Below, in pieces: positions 1 through 12,372 of a stretch of 64,000 bases of DNA. The translations under genes were made by a program, and so were the position numbers. Positions within the stretch are counted from its first letter, which is position 1, and the number at the start of each line of letters is the position of its first letter. Origin of the DNA: Marinobacter sp. es.042 (lineage in GTDB: Bacteria > Pseudomonadota > Gammaproteobacteria > Pseudomonadales > Oleiphilaceae); the NCBI RefSeq assembly GCF_900188315.1, contig NZ_LT897781.1, forward strand, positions 2,542,001 through 2,606,000, in the 5' to 3' direction. The notes beneath the pieces are model-generated. The model was not told the origin of the DNA and made no database searches. It was given only the letters and a program-made list of their open reading frames with translations.

Positions 1-109
1 CACGAGTGCACACACCACGGCGCTGAGGGCAGGCCTGGAGAGCAGGAACATCGCTCTTGGCTACCTTGCGCTTACGAGGCTTACGCACCAACTGATTAAT
101 CGTTGCCAT
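1..109 (-). CDS. rpsL: 30S ribosomal protein S12, N-terminal part
   Basis: The first 36 codons are present; the gene runs off the left edge. The reading [16 protein letters not shown], then a segment ending [13 protein letters not shown], is the characteristic start of S12, the decoding-centre protein of the small subunit. A GGAG ribosome binding site at 119-122 sits 9 bases before the ATG. It lies downstream of rpoC in the same direction, as in gammaproteobacteria where rpsL opens the str operon. The streptomycin-resistance residues lie outside the window. Confidence 0.96.
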   Translation of the reverse strand, partial: MATINQLVRKPRKRKVAKSDVPALQACPQRRGVCTR

Positions 110-143
110 GTAAGCAAACTCCAAAAAACCATATCAATGAAAC

Positions 144-259
144 TTACCCCCTGTGCAGGGGGTAAAATTTAAGGGACGCAAGTGTAAGCCTGCGCCCCCG
201 GACAGTCAAGATGACTGGTCTCTTTTTGACCACCTCCCGGGTAGGTAACTACCCGGAGG
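144..259 (-). other. rpoC-rpsL intergenic hairpins
   Basis: The gap between rpoC and rpsL holds two clear inverted repeats. One is an 8-bp perfect stem (TTACCCCC at 144-151, GGGGGTAA at 158-165) with a 6-base loop. The other pairs 233-244 with 249-259 around a 4-base loop with one bulged base. Neither is followed by a T tract on the minus strand, so an intrinsic terminator is not supported. They could be attenuation, processing or rpsL leader structures; this is inference. Confidence 0.4.
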
Positions 260-276
260 CGGCGCGCCGTCCCAAC

Positions 277-3200
277 TCAACTTTCGCGGTTGAGCTCGGC
301 ACTCAGAGCTTCTTCCACGTCGGCCGCGGTTACGCCCTGCTCTTCCAGGTCACGCTTGCGACGACGCTCATTGTGGTATGCCAGACCGGTACCGGCTGGA
401 ATCAGTCGACCAACCACAACGTTTTCTTTCAGGCCGCGCAGGTAATCCCGCTTACCGGTAACCGCACCTTCGGTGAGTACCCGGGTGGTTTCCTGGAACG
501 AAGCCGCAGAAATGAACGACTCGGTGGCCAGGGAAGCCTTGGTGATACCCAGCAGCAGACGCTCGAACCTAGCCGGCTCTTTGTCTGCCACGTCGGCCTT
601 CTCGTTTTCTTCCAGCACCTGGGTAATTTCCACCTGATCACCGGACAGCAGAGTCGTATCACCCGGATCGGTGATTTCGACCTTGCGCAGCATCTGACGC
701 ACGATAACCTCAATGTGTTTATCGTTGATGACAACGCCCTGCAGACGGTAAACGTCCTGGATTTCGTTGGTGATGTACTTGGCCAGTTCCACCACACCCA
801 GCAGACGCAAAATGTCATGTGGGTTGGACGGACCATCCGAAATCACCTCACCCTTCTCAACGGTCTCACCTTCGAAGACGTTAAGCTGACGGTGCTTCGG
901 AATCAGCACTTCGTACGGATCGGCATCCTTCGGCGTGATCACCAGACGCTTCTTGCCCTTGGTTTCCTTGCCGAATGAGACCATACCGCTGATTTCGGCC
1001 AGAATGGACGATTCCTTCGGACGACGGGCCTCGAACAGATCGGCAACTCGCGGCAGACCACCGGTGATATCCCGGGTCTTGGAGCTTTCCTGCGGAATCC
1101 GCGCAACAACATCACCTAGCTCAACCCGCGCGCCATTGGCCATGGTCACCAGCGCATTCGCCGGCAGGAAGAAGATTGCGGTACCGCCGCCTGGCAGCTC
1201 CACTTCTTCGCCCTTTTCGTCAATGAGCTGGATCGCCGGACGGATGTCCTTGCCAGCTGCAGGACGCTCTTTGGAATCAATGACCTCCATGGTGGACAGG
1301 CCGGTCAGTTCGTCAGTCTGGGTCCGGACAGTGATGCCCTGATCCATATTGACGAATTTCGCGGTACCACCGGCTTCGGCGATGATCGGGTGAGTGTGTG
1401 GATCCCACTTGGCAACCACAACGCCGGCTTCTACGGCATCTCCGTGCTTCACGGAGAGAACCGCACCGTATGGCAACTTGTACCACTCACGCTCACGACC
1501 CTGGTCATCGGCAATGGCCAGCGCAGAGGATCGGGAGATCACCACCAGAGAACCATCGGCCTTCTCGATCGACTTCATATTGTGAAGACGAACCGTACCA
1601 CCATGCTTGACCTGGATATTGTCCACCGCGGACGCCCGGCTGGCGGCACCACCAATGTGGAAGGTACGCATGGTCAGCTGGGTACCCGGCTCACCGATGG
1701 ACTGAGCGGCGATAACGCCCACAGCCTCACCAACGTTGACCTGATGGCCACGGGCCAGATCACGGCCGTAGCACTTGGAACAGATACCGTGGCGGGTTTC
1801 GCAGGTGATCGCAGAGCGAACCCAGACTTCGTCCACACCGGCCCGCTCGAGGGTTTCAACGGCCTTCTCGTCCAGCAGGGTGCCGGCTTCAATGACGGCG
1901 TTGTCCTTGTCAGTCGGGGTAAACGCATCACGGGCGGTCACACGACCCAGAACCCGGTCACCCAGGGGCACAACAACGTCGCCGCCTTCGATGTGCGGCG
2001 TCATCAACAGACCTTCATCGGTACCACAGTCTGGCTCGGTGACTACCAGATCCTGGGAGACGTCTACCAGACGACGGGTCAGGTAACCCGAGTTTGCGGT
2101 CTTCAGAGCGGTATCCGCCAGACCCTTACGGGCACCGTGGGTGGAGATGAAGTACTGGAGTACGTTCAGACCTTCACGGAAGTTCGCAGTGATCGGCGTT
2201 TCGATGATTGAGCCGTCCGGCTTGGCCATAAGGCCACGCATACCAGCAAGCTGACGGATCTGGGCCGCGGAACCCCGGGCGCCGGAATCGGCCATCATGT
2301 AAACCGAGTTGAACGACTCCTGCATCAGGTATTCGCCGTCCTCGCCCTTCACCGGCTGGCCGTCAGGCCCGATAACCTGCTCCTTCGCCAGACGCTCCAT
2401 CATGGCTTTGGAAACTTTATCGTTGGCACGTGACCAGATGTCGATAACCTTGTTGTACTTCTCGCCCTGGGTCAGCAGACCGGACGCGTACTGGGTTTCG
2501 ATATCCTTCACCTCAGCGGATGCGGCATCAACCAGCTCGTACTTCTCCGGCGGAATCTCGAAATCGTTGAAACCAATGGAGATACCGGAAACAGTCGCGT
2601 AGTGATAACCCATGTACATCAACTGATCCGCGAAGATGACGGTGTCTTTCAGACCGGCATCACGGTAGCAGGTGTTGATCAGATTAGAGATTGCCTTCTT
2701 GACCATCGGCTTGTTGACCAGCTCGTAGGACAGGCCATCAGGCACGATGTCGAACAGCAGCGCCCGACCAACCGTGGTATCAACGATCTTGTATTCTTCT
2801 GTGCGCGAACCGTCTTCGGCAATCGCAACTTCCTTAACGCGAACCTTGACAATCGCCTGAAGGTCGACCATGCCAGCGCCGTAGGCACGATGCGCCTCTT
2901 TGACGTCAGCAAACACCATACCTTCGCCCAGGGCGCTCTTGCGCTCACGGGTCATGTAGTACAGACCGAGCACCACGTCCTGAGACGGCACGATAATCGG
3001 CTCGCCGTTGGCCGGCGACAGTACGTTGTTGGTGGACATCATCAACGCACGAGCTTCAAGCTGGGCTTCCAGGGTCAGCGGTACGTGAACCGCCATCTGG
3101 TCACCGTCAAAGTCGGCGTTGTAGGCCGCACACACCAGCGGATGCAGCTGGATCGCCTTGCCTTCGATCAGAACCGGCTCGAACGCCTGGATACCCAGAC

Positions 3201-4491
3201 GGTGCAGGGTCGGCGCGCGGTTCAGCATGATCGGATGCTCACGGATGACTTCGTCCAGGATATCCCAGACCACGCCTTCCTCGCGCTCGACCATCTTCTT
3301 GGCGGCCTTGATGGTGGTCGCCAGGCCGCGGTGCTCCAACTTGGAGAAAATAAACGGCTTGAACAGTTCCAGTGCCATCTTCTTTGGCAGACCACACTGG
3401 TGCAGGCGCAGGTACGGACCGACCACGATCACTGAACGACCGGAGTAGTCCACACGCTTACCAAGCAGGTTCTGACGGAAACGACCCTGCTTACCCTTGA
3501 TCATGTCAGCCAGGGACTTCAGCGGGCGCTTGTTGGTGCCGGTAATGGCCCGGCCACGGCGTCCGTTATCCAGCAGCGCGTCAACGGCTTCCTGCAGCAT
3601 CCGCTTCTCGTTGCGCACGATGATATCCGGAGCGTTCAGTTCCAGCAGGCGCTTTAGACGGTTGTTCCGGTTGATCACCCGACGGTAAAGATCGTTCAGA
3701 TCAGAGGTCGCGAAGCGGCCACCGTCCAGCGGTACCAGCGGGCGCAGATCCGGCGGAAGCACCGGCAGCACGGTCATGACCATGTCGCCTGGCTTGTTGC
3801 CGGAATACAGGAACGCCTCAAGAATTTTCAGACGCTTGCTGAACTTCTTGATCTTGGTTTCGGAGTTGGTCTGCGGAATCTCCTCACGCAGGGCATCAAC
3901 CTCCTCCTGCAGGTCAATACCTTCGAGGAGTTCCTTGACCGCTTCGGCACCCATGCGGGCGTCGAACTCGTCACCGAATTCTTCCAAGGCTTCATAGTAC
4001 TGCTCATCGTTCAGCAGCTGGCCCTTCTCCAGGGTGGTCATCCCCGGATCGATAACAATAAAGGATTCGAAGTACAGGACCCGCTCGATATCGCGCAGGG
4101 TCATGTCCAGCATCAGACCGATACGGGACGGCAGTGACTTCAGGAACCAGATGTGCGCGACCGGGCTGGCCAGCTCGATGTGGCCCATCCGCTCACGGCG
4201 GACACTGGCCAGCGCAACCTCAACGCCACACTTCTCGCAGATAACACCGCGATGCTTGAGGCGCTTGTATTTACCGCACAGACACTCGTAGTCCTTGATC
4301 GGGCCGAAGATCTTGGCACAGAAAAGACCGTCGCGCTCCGGCTTGAAGGTACGGTAGTTAATGGTCTCAGGCTTCTTCACTTCGCCAAAGGACCAGGAAC
4401 GGATCATGTCAGGCGACGCCAGGCCAATGCGGATGGCGTCGAATTCCTTGCTTTGGTTCTGGCTCTTGAGAAGATTCAGCAAATCTTTCAT
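277..4491 (-). CDS. rpoC: DNA-directed RNA polymerase subunit beta'
   Basis: 1404 residues, the full length of a gammaproteobacterial beta' subunit. It forms the catalytic clamp half of RNA polymerase with RpoB. The N-terminal zinc ribbon ([19 protein letters not shown], about residues 70-88) and the catalytic NADFDGDQ loop, whose three Asp bind Mg2+, are intact. A second Cys cluster ([16 protein letters not shown]) lies in the C-terminal half. The ATG is preceded by GGAG at a 9-base spacing. It follows rpoB by 76 bases and is presumably cotranscribed with it. No truncation or frameshift was seen. Confidence 0.99.
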   Translation of the reverse strand: MKDLLNLLKSQNQSKEFDAIRIGLASPDMIRSWSFGEVKKPETINYRTFKPERDGLFCAKIFGPIKDYECLCGKYKRLKHRGVICEKCGVEVALASVRRERMGHIELASPVAHIWFLKSLPSRIGLMLDMTLRDIERVLYFESFIVIDPGMTTLEKGQLLNDEQYYEALEEFGDEFDARMGAEAVKELLEGIDLQEEVDALREEIPQTNSETKIKKFSKRLKILEAFLYSGNKPGDMVMTVLPVLPPDLRPLVPLDGGRFATSDLNDLYRRVINRNNRLKRLLELNAPDIIVRNEKRMLQEAVDALLDNGRRGRAITGTNKRPLKSLADMIKGKQGRFRQNLLGKRVDYSGRSVIVVGPYLRLHQCGLPKKMALELFKPFIFSKLEHRGLATTIKAAKKMVEREEGVVWDILDEVIREHPIMLNRAPTLHRLGIQAFEPVLIEGKAIQLHPLVCAAYNADFDGDQMAVHVPLTLEAQLEARALMMSTNNVLSPANGEPIIVPSQDVVLGLYYMTRERKSALGEGMVFADVKEAHRAYGAGMVDLQAIVKVRVKEVAIAEDGSRTEEYKIVDTTVGRALLFDIVPDGLSYELVNKPMVKKAISNLINTCYRDAGLKDTVIFADQLMYMGYHYATVSGISIGFNDFEIPPEKYELVDAASAEVKDIETQYASGLLTQGEKYNKVIDIWSRANDKVSKAMMERLAKEQVIGPDGQPVKGEDGEYLMQESFNSVYMMADSGARGSAAQIRQLAGMRGLMAKPDGSIIETPITANFREGLNVLQYFISTHGARKGLADTALKTANSGYLTRRLVDVSQDLVVTEPDCGTDEGLLMTPHIEGGDVVVPLGDRVLGRVTARDAFTPTDKDNAVIEAGTLLDEKAVETLERAGVDEVWVRSAITCETRHGICSKCYGRDLARGHQVNVGEAVGVIAAQSIGEPGTQLTMRTFHIGGAASRASAVDNIQVKHGGTVRLHNMKSIEKADGSLVVISRSSALAIADDQGREREWYKLPYGAVLSVKHGDAVEAGVVVAKWDPHTHPIIAEAGGTAKFVNMDQGITVRTQTDELTGLSTMEVIDSKERPAAGKDIRPAIQLIDEKGEEVELPGGGTAIFFLPANALVTMANGARVELGDVVARIPQESSKTRDITGGLPRVADLFEARRPKESSILAEISGMVSFGKETKGKKRLVITPKDADPYEVLIPKHRQLNVFEGETVEKGEVISDGPSNPHDILRLLGVVELAKYITNEIQDVYRLQGVVINDKHIEVIVRQMLRKVEITDPGDTTLLSGDQVEITQVLEENEKADVADKEPARFERLLLGITKASLATESFISAASFQETTRVLTEGAVTGKRDYLRGLKENVVVGRLIPAGTGLAYHNERRRKRDLEEQGVTAADVEEALSAELNRES

Positions 4492-4567
4492 CAGTAAAAG
4501 CTCCGGATGGCGTTAATCTCGGGCGGGCACTGGTCGTGCCCGCTCACGCTGCCAAAAACAATTCGGC

Positions 4568-7500
4568 TCACTCGGATTCCAGCTCGATGTCGATACCCAG
4601 CGAGCGGATTTCCTTGACAAGAACGTTGAAGGATTCGGGCATGCCCGGCTCCATCCGATGATCGCCATCGACAATGTTCTTGTACATCTTGGTCCGACCG
4701 TTCACGTCATCAGACTTGACGGTGAGCATCTCCTGCAGCGTGTAAGCTGCACCGTAGGCCTCGAGAGCCCACACTTCCATCTCACCGAAGCGCTGGCCAC
4801 CGAACTGCGCCTTACCACCCAGCGGCTGCTGGGTAACCAGGCTGTAAGAGCCGGTGGAACGAGCGTGCATCTTGTCGTCGATCAGGTGGTTCAGCTTCAG
4901 GATGTACATGTAGCCAACCGTCACCGGGCGGTCGAACATATCACCGGTGCGACCGTCATACAGCATGGTCTGACCGGTGGTGCTCAGTCCCGCAAGCTCG
5001 AGCATGCGCTTGACCTCGGCTTCCTTGGCACCGTCGAATACCGGCGTTGCCATGGGTACACCGCCGCGAAGGTTGTGGCACATTTCCAGGATTTCCTTGT
5101 CGGACAGGGAATCCAGATCCACCTTGAACACTTCGTCTGAGTGATTGTAGATCTCATCCAGCAGCTTGCGTAATTCAGCCACCTTGCGCTGTTCGTCCAG
5201 CATCTGGCTGATACGCTCACCCAGACCCTTGGCTGCAGCACCCAGGTGAGTCTCAAGCACCTGACCTACGTTCATCCGCGAGGGAACACCCAGCGGGTTC
5301 AGAACCACGTCAACCGTGTTGCCATGCTCGTCGTAAGGCATGTCTTCGATCGGCATCACCGAGGAAATAACACCCTTGTTACCGTGACGACCGGCCATCT
5401 TGTCACCTGGCTGGATACGACGCTTGATCGCCAGGTAGACCTTGACGATCTTCAGTACGCCCGGTGCGAGGTCGTCGCCCTGCTGAAGCTTGCCTTTCTT
5501 GTCGTCAAAGCGCGCTTCGTGTTCCTTCTTGCGGTCTTCCAGACCCTGCTCGGATTTCTCCAGCAGCTCGTTCAGGCTCTCGTCTTTCATCCGGAGCTTG
5601 AACCAGTCAGAACGCGGCAGCTCGGCCAGGTAGCTCTCTTCGAGGGTGGCACCTTTCTTCAGGCCCGGCCCACTGATCACTTCCTGCCCTTTCAACGCAC
5701 TGTTCAGACGCTCGAAAGTCGCACCTTCAACGATCCGGTATTCGTCTTTCAGATCCTTGCGATACTGGTCCAGTTGCTCTTTCTCGATGGCCTGAGCACG
5801 CTGATCCTTCTCAATACCGTCGCGGGTAAAGACCTGCACGTCGATAACGGTGCCGCGGGTACCAGTCGGCACACGGGACGAGGTGTCCTTAACATCGGAC
5901 GCCTTCTCACCGAAGATGGCACGCAGCAGCTTCTCTTCCGGCGTCAGCTGGGTCTCACCCTTTGGCGTGACCTTGCCTACCAGAATGTCACCGGGGCCTA
6001 CTTCAGCACCAATGTAAACAATACCGGACTCATCCAGCTTGGACAGCGCACTCTCACCAACGTTCGGAATGTCCGCGGTGATTTCTTCGCTTCCCAGCTT
6101 GGTGTCCCGAGCCACACAGGTCAGTTCCTGAATGTGGATGGTGGTCAGGCGATCTTCCTGCACCACTTTCTCGGAAATGAGGATGGAGTCCTCAAAGTTG
6201 TAACCGTTCCAGGGCATAAACGCGATGCGCATGTTCTGCCCCAGGGCCAGCTCACCCAGATCGACGGACGGGCCGTCAGCCAGCACGTCGCCACGGGCAA
6301 TAACGTCGCCCTGACGCACGATGGAGCGCTGGTTGATACAGGTGTTCTGGTTAGAGCGGGTGTATTTGGTCAGGTTGTAGATATCCACACCTGCATCACC
6401 CGCTTCAGTTTCCTCGTTGTTGACACGAACCACGATGCGCGACGCGTCAACGCTTTCGATGACACCGCCCCGACGGGCCGACACACAGACGCCAGAGTCT
6501 TGGGCTACCGTCCGCTCAACACCAGTCCCGACCAGCGGAACCTGGGCTTTAAGCGTCGGAACCGCCTGACGTTGCATGTTCGCACCCATCAGTGCCCGGT
6601 TAGCATCGTCGTGCTCCAGGAACGGAATCAAAGATGCCGCTACCGACACAACCTGACGCGGAGACACGTCCATGAAGTTGACGCTTTCCGGCGGAGTAAC
6701 GGTGAATTCGTTCTGGTGCCGAACCGTAACCAGCTCGTCGGTCAGACGCTTGGTCTTCTCGTCCATCGCGGCGCTGGCCTGGGCGATGACGTAGTTGCTC
6801 TCCTCGATAGCGGACAGGTAAACCACTTCATCGGTTACCACGCCGTTCTCAACCTTCCGGTACGGGCTCTCAAGGAAACCGTAGGAGTTGGAACGCGCGT
6901 AGGTCGCCAGCGAGTTGATCAGACCGATGTTCGGACCTTCCGGCGTCTCGATCGGGCATACGCGACCGTAGTGGGTCGGGTGTACGTCACGAACCTCAAA
7001 GCCCGCACGCTCACGGGTCAGACCACCCGGGCCCAACGCAGAGATACGACGCTTGTGCGTGACCTCGGACAGCGGGTTGTTCTGGTCCATGAACTGGGAC
7101 AGCTGGCTTGAGCCGAAGAATTCTTTAACCGCGGCCGCTACCGGTTTGGCGTTGATCAGGTCCTGCGGCATCAGCCCTTCGCTTTCAGCAAGGCTCAGAC
7201 GCTCACGAACTGCGCGTTCAACCCTCACCAGGCCAACGCGGAACTGGTTTTCGGCCATCTCGCCAACACAGCGAACACGACGGTTACCGAGGTTATCAAT
7301 ATCGTCAACATTGCCCTGGCCATTACGGATGTCGATCAGGGTCTTGAGGACATCGATGATGTCTTCGTGGGTCAGCGTGCCCTCACCTGTGCTTTCTTCA
7401 CGGCGCAAGCGGCGGTTCAGCTTCATCCGGCCAACCGCAGACAGGTCATAGCGCTCTTCAGAGAAGAACAGGTTGTTAAACAGGTTCTCTGCCGACTCCT

Positions 7501-8647
7501 TCGTGGGCGGCTCGCCCGGGCGCATCATCCGGTAGATCTCAACCAGCGCTTCGAGCGGCGTGCGGGTCGGATCGATGCGCAGGGTGTCAGACATGAACGG
7601 ACCGCAGTCCAGATCGTTGGTGTAAAGGGTTTCGATATCCTTCACGCCAGCGTCGAGAATCTTGGTGACCAGCTCTTCGGTCAGCTCGGAGTTACACTCC
7701 ACCAGGACTTCACCGGAAGCCTGATCGATCATGTCCTTCGCCAGCACACGGCCATACAGGTACTCGGTCGGCACCTCGAGCTCGTTGATACCAGCTTTTT
7801 CCAGCTGCTTGATGTGGCGGGCCGTAATCCGGCGACCTTCCTCGACAATCACGTTGCCGTCATTGTCCTTGATATCGAAGGTTGCGATGTCGCCACGCAG
7901 ACGGCTCGGCACCAGCTCCAGCTTGCACACTTCGGCGCCAAGGCTGAACTTACTGGTTTCGAAGAACATCTCCAGCATCTGCTCGGAGGTGTAGCCCAGG
8001 CCACGCAACAGAATGGATGCGGGAAGCTTACGACGACGGTCGATACGAACGAACACGGAGTCCTTCGGATCAAACTCGAAGTCCAGCCAGGAACCACGGT
8101 AAGGAATCACCCGGGCAGAATACAGCAGCTTACCGGAGGAATGAGTCTTGCCCTTGTCGTGATCGAAGAACACACCCGGAGACCGGTGGAGCTGGGAAAC
8201 AATAACGCGCTCGGTACCGTTGATAACGAAGGTACCGTTCTCGGTCATCAGGGGCATCTCGCCCATGTAGACTTCCTGCTCTTTAATGTCCTTGATCGCC
8301 TTGTTGGACGATTCCTTATCATAAATGATAAGGCGGACCTTCACCCGCAGCGGCGCTGCATAGGTTACGCCCCTAAGCTGGCATTCCTTGACATCAAAAA
8401 CCGGCTCGCCAATACGATAGCTCACGTATTCGAGCGCGGCATTGCCAGAGTAACTGACAATCGGGAATACGGATTTGAATGCTGCGTGAAGACCGGTTTC
8501 CCGGCGGTCTTCAGGAGCGGCTTCCATTTGGAGGAAGTCCCGGAACGAATCCAGCTGAATAGACAGCAAATAGGGGACGTCCATCACGGAAGGCAATTTA
8601 CTAAAATCTTTGCGAATCCGCTTTTTCTCAGTGTAGGAGTAAGTCAT
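4568..8647 (-). CDS. rpoB: DNA-directed RNA polymerase subunit beta
   Basis: 1359 residues (E. coli 1342). The start is set at the second in-frame ATG ([15 protein letters not shown]): a GGGGA sequence has about 6 bases of spacing to this ATG but only one base to the ATG six bases earlier, and the N-terminus then matches the family. The rifampicin pocket reads [20 protein letters not shown] followed by [10 protein letters not shown], the wild-type sequence, so no classical rifampicin-resistance change is visible there. It is transcribed from the ribosomal protein operon through the upstream attenuator and followed by rpoC. Confidence 0.98.
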   Translation of the reverse strand: MTYSYTEKKRIRKDFSKLPSVMDVPYLLSIQLDSFRDFLQMEAAPEDRRETGLHAAFKSVFPIVSYSGNAALEYVSYRIGEPVFDVKECQLRGVTYAAPLRVKVRLIIYDKESSNKAIKDIKEQEVYMGEMPLMTENGTFVINGTERVIVSQLHRSPGVFFDHDKGKTHSSGKLLYSARVIPYRGSWLDFEFDPKDSVFVRIDRRRKLPASILLRGLGYTSEQMLEMFFETSKFSLGAEVCKLELVPSRLRGDIATFDIKDNDGNVIVEEGRRITARHIKQLEKAGINELEVPTEYLYGRVLAKDMIDQASGEVLVECNSELTEELVTKILDAGVKDIETLYTNDLDCGPFMSDTLRIDPTRTPLEALVEIYRMMRPGEPPTKESAENLFNNLFFSEERYDLSAVGRMKLNRRLRREESTGEGTLTHEDIIDVLKTLIDIRNGQGNVDDIDNLGNRRVRCVGEMAENQFRVGLVRVERAVRERLSLAESEGLMPQDLINAKPVAAAVKEFFGSSQLSQFMDQNNPLSEVTHKRRISALGPGGLTRERAGFEVRDVHPTHYGRVCPIETPEGPNIGLINSLATYARSNSYGFLESPYRKVENGVVTDEVVYLSAIEESNYVIAQASAAMDEKTKRLTDELVTVRHQNEFTVTPPESVNFMDVSPRQVVSVAASLIPFLEHDDANRALMGANMQRQAVPTLKAQVPLVGTGVERTVAQDSGVCVSARRGGVIESVDASRIVVRVNNEETEAGDAGVDIYNLTKYTRSNQNTCINQRSIVRQGDVIARGDVLADGPSVDLGELALGQNMRIAFMPWNGYNFEDSILISEKVVQEDRLTTIHIQELTCVARDTKLGSEEITADIPNVGESALSKLDESGIVYIGAEVGPGDILVGKVTPKGETQLTPEEKLLRAIFGEKASDVKDTSSRVPTGTRGTVIDVQVFTRDGIEKDQRAQAIEKEQLDQYRKDLKDEYRIVEGATFERLNSALKGQEVISGPGLKKGATLEESYLAELPRSDWFKLRMKDESLNELLEKSEQGLEDRKKEHEARFDDKKGKLQQGDDLAPGVLKIVKVYLAIKRRIQPGDKMAGRHGNKGVISSVMPIEDMPYDEHGNTVDVVLNPLGVPSRMNVGQVLETHLGAAAKGLGERISQMLDEQRKVAELRKLLDEIYNHSDEVFKVDLDSLSDKEILEMCHNLRGGVPMATPVFDGAKEAEVKRMLELAGLSTTGQTMLYDGRTGDMFDRPVTVGYMYILKLNHLIDDKMHARSTGSYSLVTQQPLGGKAQFGGQRFGEMEVWALEAYGAAYTLQEMLTVKSDDVNGRTKMYKNIVDGDHRMEPGMPESFNVLVKEIRSLGIDIELESE

Positions 8648-8818
8648 CTGCATTCCCCAGCTTTAGACCTGATACCTGGTATCAAGAAGCAACCAATGTT
8701 CTGCTTCGGGGCCGAATTGCTCGGCTTATCGCGCCGTCTTGAACAAGACCCTGGCTGTAGGTTATAGATCTGACATCAACCTGCAATTGCTCACCAGACT
8801 CTATAGCATATACAACAG

Positions 8819-8848
8819 AAAAAGGCCGGTGGCCCAAAGCCACCAGCC
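8819..8848 (-). terminator. rplL-rpoB intergenic attenuator
   Basis: On the minus strand a 10-bp stem (8848-8839 with 8833-8824, one mismatch, 5-base loop) is followed immediately by five T residues. It sits in the 241-base rplL-rpoB gap, where E. coli has a partial terminator that sets the lower rpoBC expression relative to L7/L12. The hairpin is seen directly; the partial-termination role is inferred from position. Confidence 0.8.
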
Positions 8849-8888
8849 TATCCATGCTTATCGCACGGTTTCGATCAACAGCCGACTC

Positions 8889-9266
8889 TTACTTGAGCTC
8901 AACAGAAGCGCCTGCTTCCTCAAGCTTCTTCTTGGCTTCTTCAGCGTCGCCTTTGCTAGCTGCTTCCTTGATAACGGAAGGAGCGCTGTCGACCATTTCC
9001 TTGGCTTCTTTCAGACCCAGGCCAGTCAGTTCACGAACGGCCTTGATTACGTTTACTTTCTTCTCACCAGGACCGGTAAGTACAACGTCAAACTCGGTCT
9101 GCTCTTCAGCAGCGGCTTCGCCACCACCAGCAGCGGCCGGCGCAGCAGCAACGGCTGCAGCGGCAGACACACCGAATTTCTCTTCCATTGCTTCAACCAG
9201 CGCAACAACGTCCATTACGCTCATTTCAGCAATTGCGTTCAAAATGTCTTCGTTAGACAGAGCCAT
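8889..9266 (-). CDS. rplL: 50S ribosomal protein L7/L12
   Basis: 125 residues, the normal size. L7/L12 forms the flexible stalk that recruits translational GTPases. An N-terminal dimerisation helix ([15 protein letters not shown]), an Ala-rich hinge at about residues 34-53, and the C-terminal domain with [11 protein letters not shown] and [13 protein letters not shown] are all present. It lies 40 bases after rplJ in the same transcript, under L10-L12 feedback at the leader upstream of rplJ. Confidence 0.99.
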   Translation of the reverse strand: MALSNEDILNAIAEMSVMDVVALVEAMEEKFGVSAAAAVAAAPAAAGGGEAAAEEQTEFDVVLTGPGEKKVNVIKAVRELTGLGLKEAKEMVDSAPSVIKEAASKGDAEEAKKKLEEAGASVELK

Positions 9267-9306
9267 GACTTTCTCCCAAAAATATAAAAAATGGTGTTCA
9301 ACAGAA

Positions 9307-9837
9307 TCAAGCAGCTTCTTGCTTCTGGTCGCGAACTGCCGCTACAGCACGAGTCACTTTCGAAGGAACTTCGTTCAGTGTCCGTGCCAGCTTGGTGATC
9401 GGTGCCTGTGTTACAGCGGCCAGCATTGTCAGCGCTTCGTGACGTGTTGGCAGCTTGGCAAGACGGTCGATCTGGTCTGCACCCATCAGCTCTCCGCCGA
9501 CGGCCAGTCCCTTAATCTCGAACGCTTCTTTCTCTTTGGCGAAATCCTTCAACAGACGCGCTGCCGCGCCCGGATCTTCCATTGAGAATGCCAGAATGGT
9601 CGGGCCGACCAGAGCTTCGTCGATGCACTCGAACTCGGTACCGCGAATCGCAATCTTCGCAAGGTTGTTACGAACAACCTTCAGACGCACGTTTTCGGCA
9701 CGAGCCTTGGCACGAAGCGCCGTCATGTCACCAGAGGTAACACCACGGTAGTCAGCCATAACCACAGACAGAGCACCACCGGCAGTCTCGTTGACTTCAG
9801 CGACGATCGCTTTCTTGTCTTCGAGTCTAATTGCCAC
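9307..9837 (-). CDS. rplJ: 50S ribosomal protein L10
   Basis: 176 residues from a GTG start ([17 protein letters not shown]), chosen because GGAG lies 7 bases upstream and the N-terminus then matches L10. Any longer reading would extend into the leader. L10 is the base of the stalk: the N-terminal half binds 23S rRNA with L11, and the C-terminal helix binds L12 dimers. Its L12 complex is the known translational repressor of this operon, and the corresponding leader is recognisable just upstream. Confidence 0.97.
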   Translation of the reverse strand: MAIRLEDKKAIVAEVNETAGGALSVVMADYRGVTSGDMTALRAKARAENVRLKVVRNNLAKIAIRGTEFECIDEALVGPTILAFSMEDPGAAARLLKDFAKEKEAFEIKGLAVGGELMGADQIDRLAKLPTRHEALTMLAAVTQAPITKLARTLNEVPSKVTRAVAAVRDQKQEAA

Positions 9838-9859
9838 TGGATTTCTCCTCGATTTCGCC

Positions 9860-10025
9860 GGGTCTTCCCGGCAAACCCACATATACCCCTCGCGGGGCTC
9901 CTAACGGTGTTTGGGTTCAGAGAGAACGTCTTCACACCGTCTGCGCAGGCGTTGCTTTAACCCTTGCAGCACTTCCAGTCAGACCAAAAGTGCTTCGGGG
10001 GCCTGCGGTCTTTGACAGCCTTGGC
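9860..10025 (-). promoter_or_regulatory. L10 (rplJ) autoregulatory leader
   Basis: The 225-base rplA-rplJ gap contains, on the minus strand, GTCAAAGACCGCAGG near 10001-10017 and a GCGCAGACGGTG segment near 9936-9950. Both resemble what I recall of the E. coli rplJ leader (AAGACCGTAGG and GCGTAGACGGTG). A CCCC-GCGA-GGGG hairpin precedes the rplJ ribosome binding site. The L10-L12 complex represses by binding this leader in related bacteria. A covariance-model search for the L10 leader family would settle the exact boundaries, which are approximate here. Confidence 0.75.
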
Positions 10026-10062
10026 TTCCGCCCAGACTACAAAGTAACCACCGATCAAAGGA

Positions 10063-10761
10063 TCAAATAGCGAGACCGCTCTGATCGATAGTCAGGCCAG
10101 GACCCATAGTCGAGGAAATGGTGATCTTCTTGAGATACACACCTTTCGCCGACGACGGCTTGGCCTTTTTCAGATCTGCTACCAGAGCTTCAAGGTTTTC
10201 CTTGATGTTCTGCGCAGAGAATTCAACGTTACCCAGCGGAGCGTGGATAATGCCGTTCTTGTCGGTGCGGTAACGAACCTGACCGGCCTTGGCGTTCTTG
10301 ACCGCAGTCTCGACGTCAGGAGTCACGGTACCCACCTTCGGGTTCGGCATCAGGCCACGAGGACCAAGAATCTGGCCCAGCTGACCAACAACACGCATGG
10401 CGTCCGGAGTGGCGATAACCACATCGAAATCCATGTTGCCTTTCTTAACTTCGTCCGCCAGATCGTCCATGCCCACAACGTCTGCACCAGCAGCCGTTGC
10501 TTTCTCGGCATTGGCGCCCTGGGTAAACACGGCGACGCGAACGGTTTTGCCGGTGCCGTGAGGCAGAACAGTGCTGCTACGGACAACCTGGTCGGATTTA
10601 CGTGCGTCAACGCCCAGATTGACGGCTACGTCGACAGACTCTTTGAACTTCACGTTCGCGCCCAGCTCAACCAGCAGTGCAACTGCTTCGTCGACAGAGT
10701 AGGAACGGGTAGAGTCTACCTTTTCACGAATAAGCTTCTGACGCTTGCTCAGCTTCGCCAT
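10063..10761 (-). CDS. rplA: 50S ribosomal protein L1
   Basis: 232 residues, full length. L1 binds the mobile L1 stalk of 23S rRNA and helps eject deacylated tRNA. The sequence begins [15 protein letters not shown] and carries [19 protein letters not shown], a hallmark stretch of the family. It begins one base after the rplK stop, so the two are almost certainly translationally coupled; L1 is the known repressor of rplK-rplA translation. Confidence 0.99.
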   Translation of the reverse strand: MAKLSKRQKLIREKVDSTRSYSVDEAVALLVELGANVKFKESVDVAVNLGVDARKSDQVVRSSTVLPHGTGKTVRVAVFTQGANAEKATAAGADVVGMDDLADEVKKGNMDFDVVIATPDAMRVVGQLGQILGPRGLMPNPKVGTVTPDVETAVKNAKAGQVRYRTDKNGIIHAPLGNVEFSAQNIKENLEALVADLKKAKPSSAKGVYLKKITISSTMGPGLTIDQSGLAI

Positions 10762-10762
10762 G

Positions 10763-11194
10763 TTACAGGCCCTCCACGTTCAGGCCCATGCTGCGGGCTG
10801 TTCCTGCAATGGTACGTACCGCTGCATCCATATCGGCTGCAGTCAGGTCCGGCTCTTTGGTCTTGGCAATTTCTTCAAGCTGCTCGCGGGTCACGGTACC
10901 GACTTTCTCGGTGTTCGGACGACCGGAGCCGCTCTTGATGCCAGCGGCCTTCAGAAGAAGAACCGGTGCAGGCGGAGTCTTTGTAATAAAGGTAAAGCTG
11001 CGATCACTGTAAACGGTGATCACGGTCGGAATCGGCAGACCAGGCTCCATGTCCTGAGTCTGGGCGTTGAACGCCTTGCAGAATTCCATGATGTTTACGC
11101 CGCGCTGACCCAGTGCAGGACCAACGGGGGGACTCGGGTTGGCCTTGCCGGCAGCAACCTGAAGCTTGATGTACGCTTCAATTTTCTTTGCCAT
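10763..11194 (-). CDS. rplK: 50S ribosomal protein L11
   Basis: 143 residues, the usual length. L11 binds the GTPase-associated region of 23S rRNA and is needed for RelA activation. The Pro-rich N-terminal segment ([20 protein letters not shown]) and the C-terminal RNA-binding part ([12 protein letters not shown], then [11 protein letters not shown]) are intact. It is the first gene of the L11-L1 pair, 117 bases after nusG, with a terminator-like hairpin in that gap. Confidence 0.99.
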   Translation of the reverse strand: MAKKIEAYIKLQVAAGKANPSPPVGPALGQRGVNIMEFCKAFNAQTQDMEPGLPIPTVITVYSDRSFTFITKTPPAPVLLLKAAGIKSGSGRPNTEKVGTVTREQLEEIAKTKEPDLTAADMDAAVRTIAGTARSMGLNVEGL

Positions 11195-11260
11195 GATAGA
11201 TCTCCTGTGGGTTCAAGCGCCTCTCGGCTCCCCGTTTTTACAACTGCTAAGAGCAGACAC

Positions 11261-11290
11261 AAAAAGCCCGCGTCGCTTGAGCGCGCGAGC
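11261..11290 (-). terminator. nusG-rplK intergenic terminator/attenuator
   Basis: On the minus strand GCTCGCG pairs with CGCGGGC (one G-T pair), an inner CGC pairs with GCG across a TCAA loop, and TTTTT follows directly. It would end or attenuate transcription leaving nusG before rplK. The shape is that of an intrinsic terminator; efficiency cannot be judged from sequence. Confidence 0.75.
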
Positions 11291-11311
11291 TTTCAGCTTT
11301 CCCGTTACCGG

Positions 11312-11845
11312 TCAGTCTTTCTCGACCTGCCCAAACTCCAGCTCTACCGGAGTTGAACGACCAAAGATCAGAACGGCAACCTTGACCCGACTCTTGTCGT
11401 AGTCAACTTCCTCAACCACACCATTGAAGTCCGCAAAGGGACCTTCAACAACGCGAACAACCTCACCCGGCTCGAACAGTGTCTTCGGCTTGGGCTTATC
11501 TGCACCGCTTTCGACTCGACGAAGGATCGCTTCCGCTTCCTTTTCGGTAATCGGTGCAGGCTTATCCTTGGTACCACCAATAAAACCAAGAACACGCGGA
11601 GTATTCTTCACAAGGTGCCACGTCGCATCGTCCATTTCCATCTGGACCAGTACGTACCCGGGATAGAATTTGCGCTCACTCTTGCGCTTCTTCCCTTCTC
11701 GCATTTCGACGACTTCCTCGGTCGGAACCAGGATCTCGCCGAAACGGTCTTCCATCTCGTGCAGCGCAACGCGCTCCCTGAGAGTGCGCATTACCTGCTT
11801 TTCGAAGCCAGAATACGCATGAACGACGTACCAGCGCTTAGCCAT
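11312..11845 (-). CDS. nusG: Transcription termination/antitermination factor NusG
   Basis: 177 residues (E. coli 181). NusG binds the beta' clamp through its NGN domain and contacts Rho or S10 through its KOW domain. The start [18 protein letters not shown] is the family N-terminus, and the C-terminal KOW core ([20 protein letters not shown]) is intact. It follows secE by 12 bases, the conserved secE-nusG pair. Confidence 0.98.
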   Translation of the reverse strand: MAKRWYVVHAYSGFEKQVMRTLRERVALHEMEDRFGEILVPTEEVVEMREGKKRKSERKFYPGYVLVQMEMDDATWHLVKNTPRVLGFIGGTKDKPAPITEKEAEAILRRVESGADKPKPKTLFEPGEVVRVVEGPFADFNGVVEEVDYDKSRVKVAVLIFGRSTPVELEFGQVEKD

Positions 11846-11857
11846 TGCCCACTCCTG

Positions 11858-12226
11858 TTAACCGATAAACCCGGCGACCAGCCAGCTGATCAGCGAATCC
11901 ATACCCCACAACAACAGAGCCACAACGAGCACAAACACCACAACAATCGCTGTCGTCTGCACGAGCTCGGGCCTGGTGGGCCATACCACTTTCCGGATCT
12001 CGACTCTCGCTTCCTTCAGCAGCGTCGCGAAGCGACGACCACGGTCGGTTTGGAGGGCAACAAGCGCCGCCACAATTGCGAGACCTACAAGAGCCAGAAC
12101 CCGATACAGCAGAGACTCGGCACTATAATACTGATTCCCCACCACACCGATGGCGATCAGAACGAAAACAACCAGCCACTTCACGAAATCGAAACGGCTG
12201 GCTGACTGAACGGCTTTTGACTCCAT
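11858..12226 (-). CDS. secE: Preprotein translocase subunit SecE
   Basis: 122 residues. The start is set at the ATG of MESKAVQSASRFDF because the longer frame would run into tRNA-Trp. Three membrane segments are visible (about residues 15-35, 40-60 and 90-118), the gammaproteobacterial three-helix form. The conserved cytosolic amphipathic stretch, EARVEIRKVVWPTRPE, precedes the last helix; it clamps SecY. The ribosome binding site is weak. Neighbours nusG and tRNA-Trp/tuf are the canonical context. Confidence 0.95.
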   Translation of the reverse strand: MESKAVQSASRFDFVKWLVVFVLIAIGVVGNQYYSAESLLYRVLALVGLAIVAALVALQTDRGRRFATLLKEARVEIRKVVWPTRPELVQTTAIVVVFVLVVALLLWGMDSLISWLVAGFIG

Positions 12227-12259
12227 AGGAATCAACTTATGTATCCGGATGTTAAAAAA

Positions 12260-12335
<76 letters not shown>

Positions 12336-12372
12336 GCACCGAAACAACTCAGTGCACTTACTCTCGAGTCTA

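Noticed and set aside
211..7111. Long open frames on the plus strand opposite rpoC and rpoB, up to 621 codons
   Set aside because: They are mirror images of conserved coding sequence in a high-GC genome, lack ribosome binding sites and have no family resemblance.
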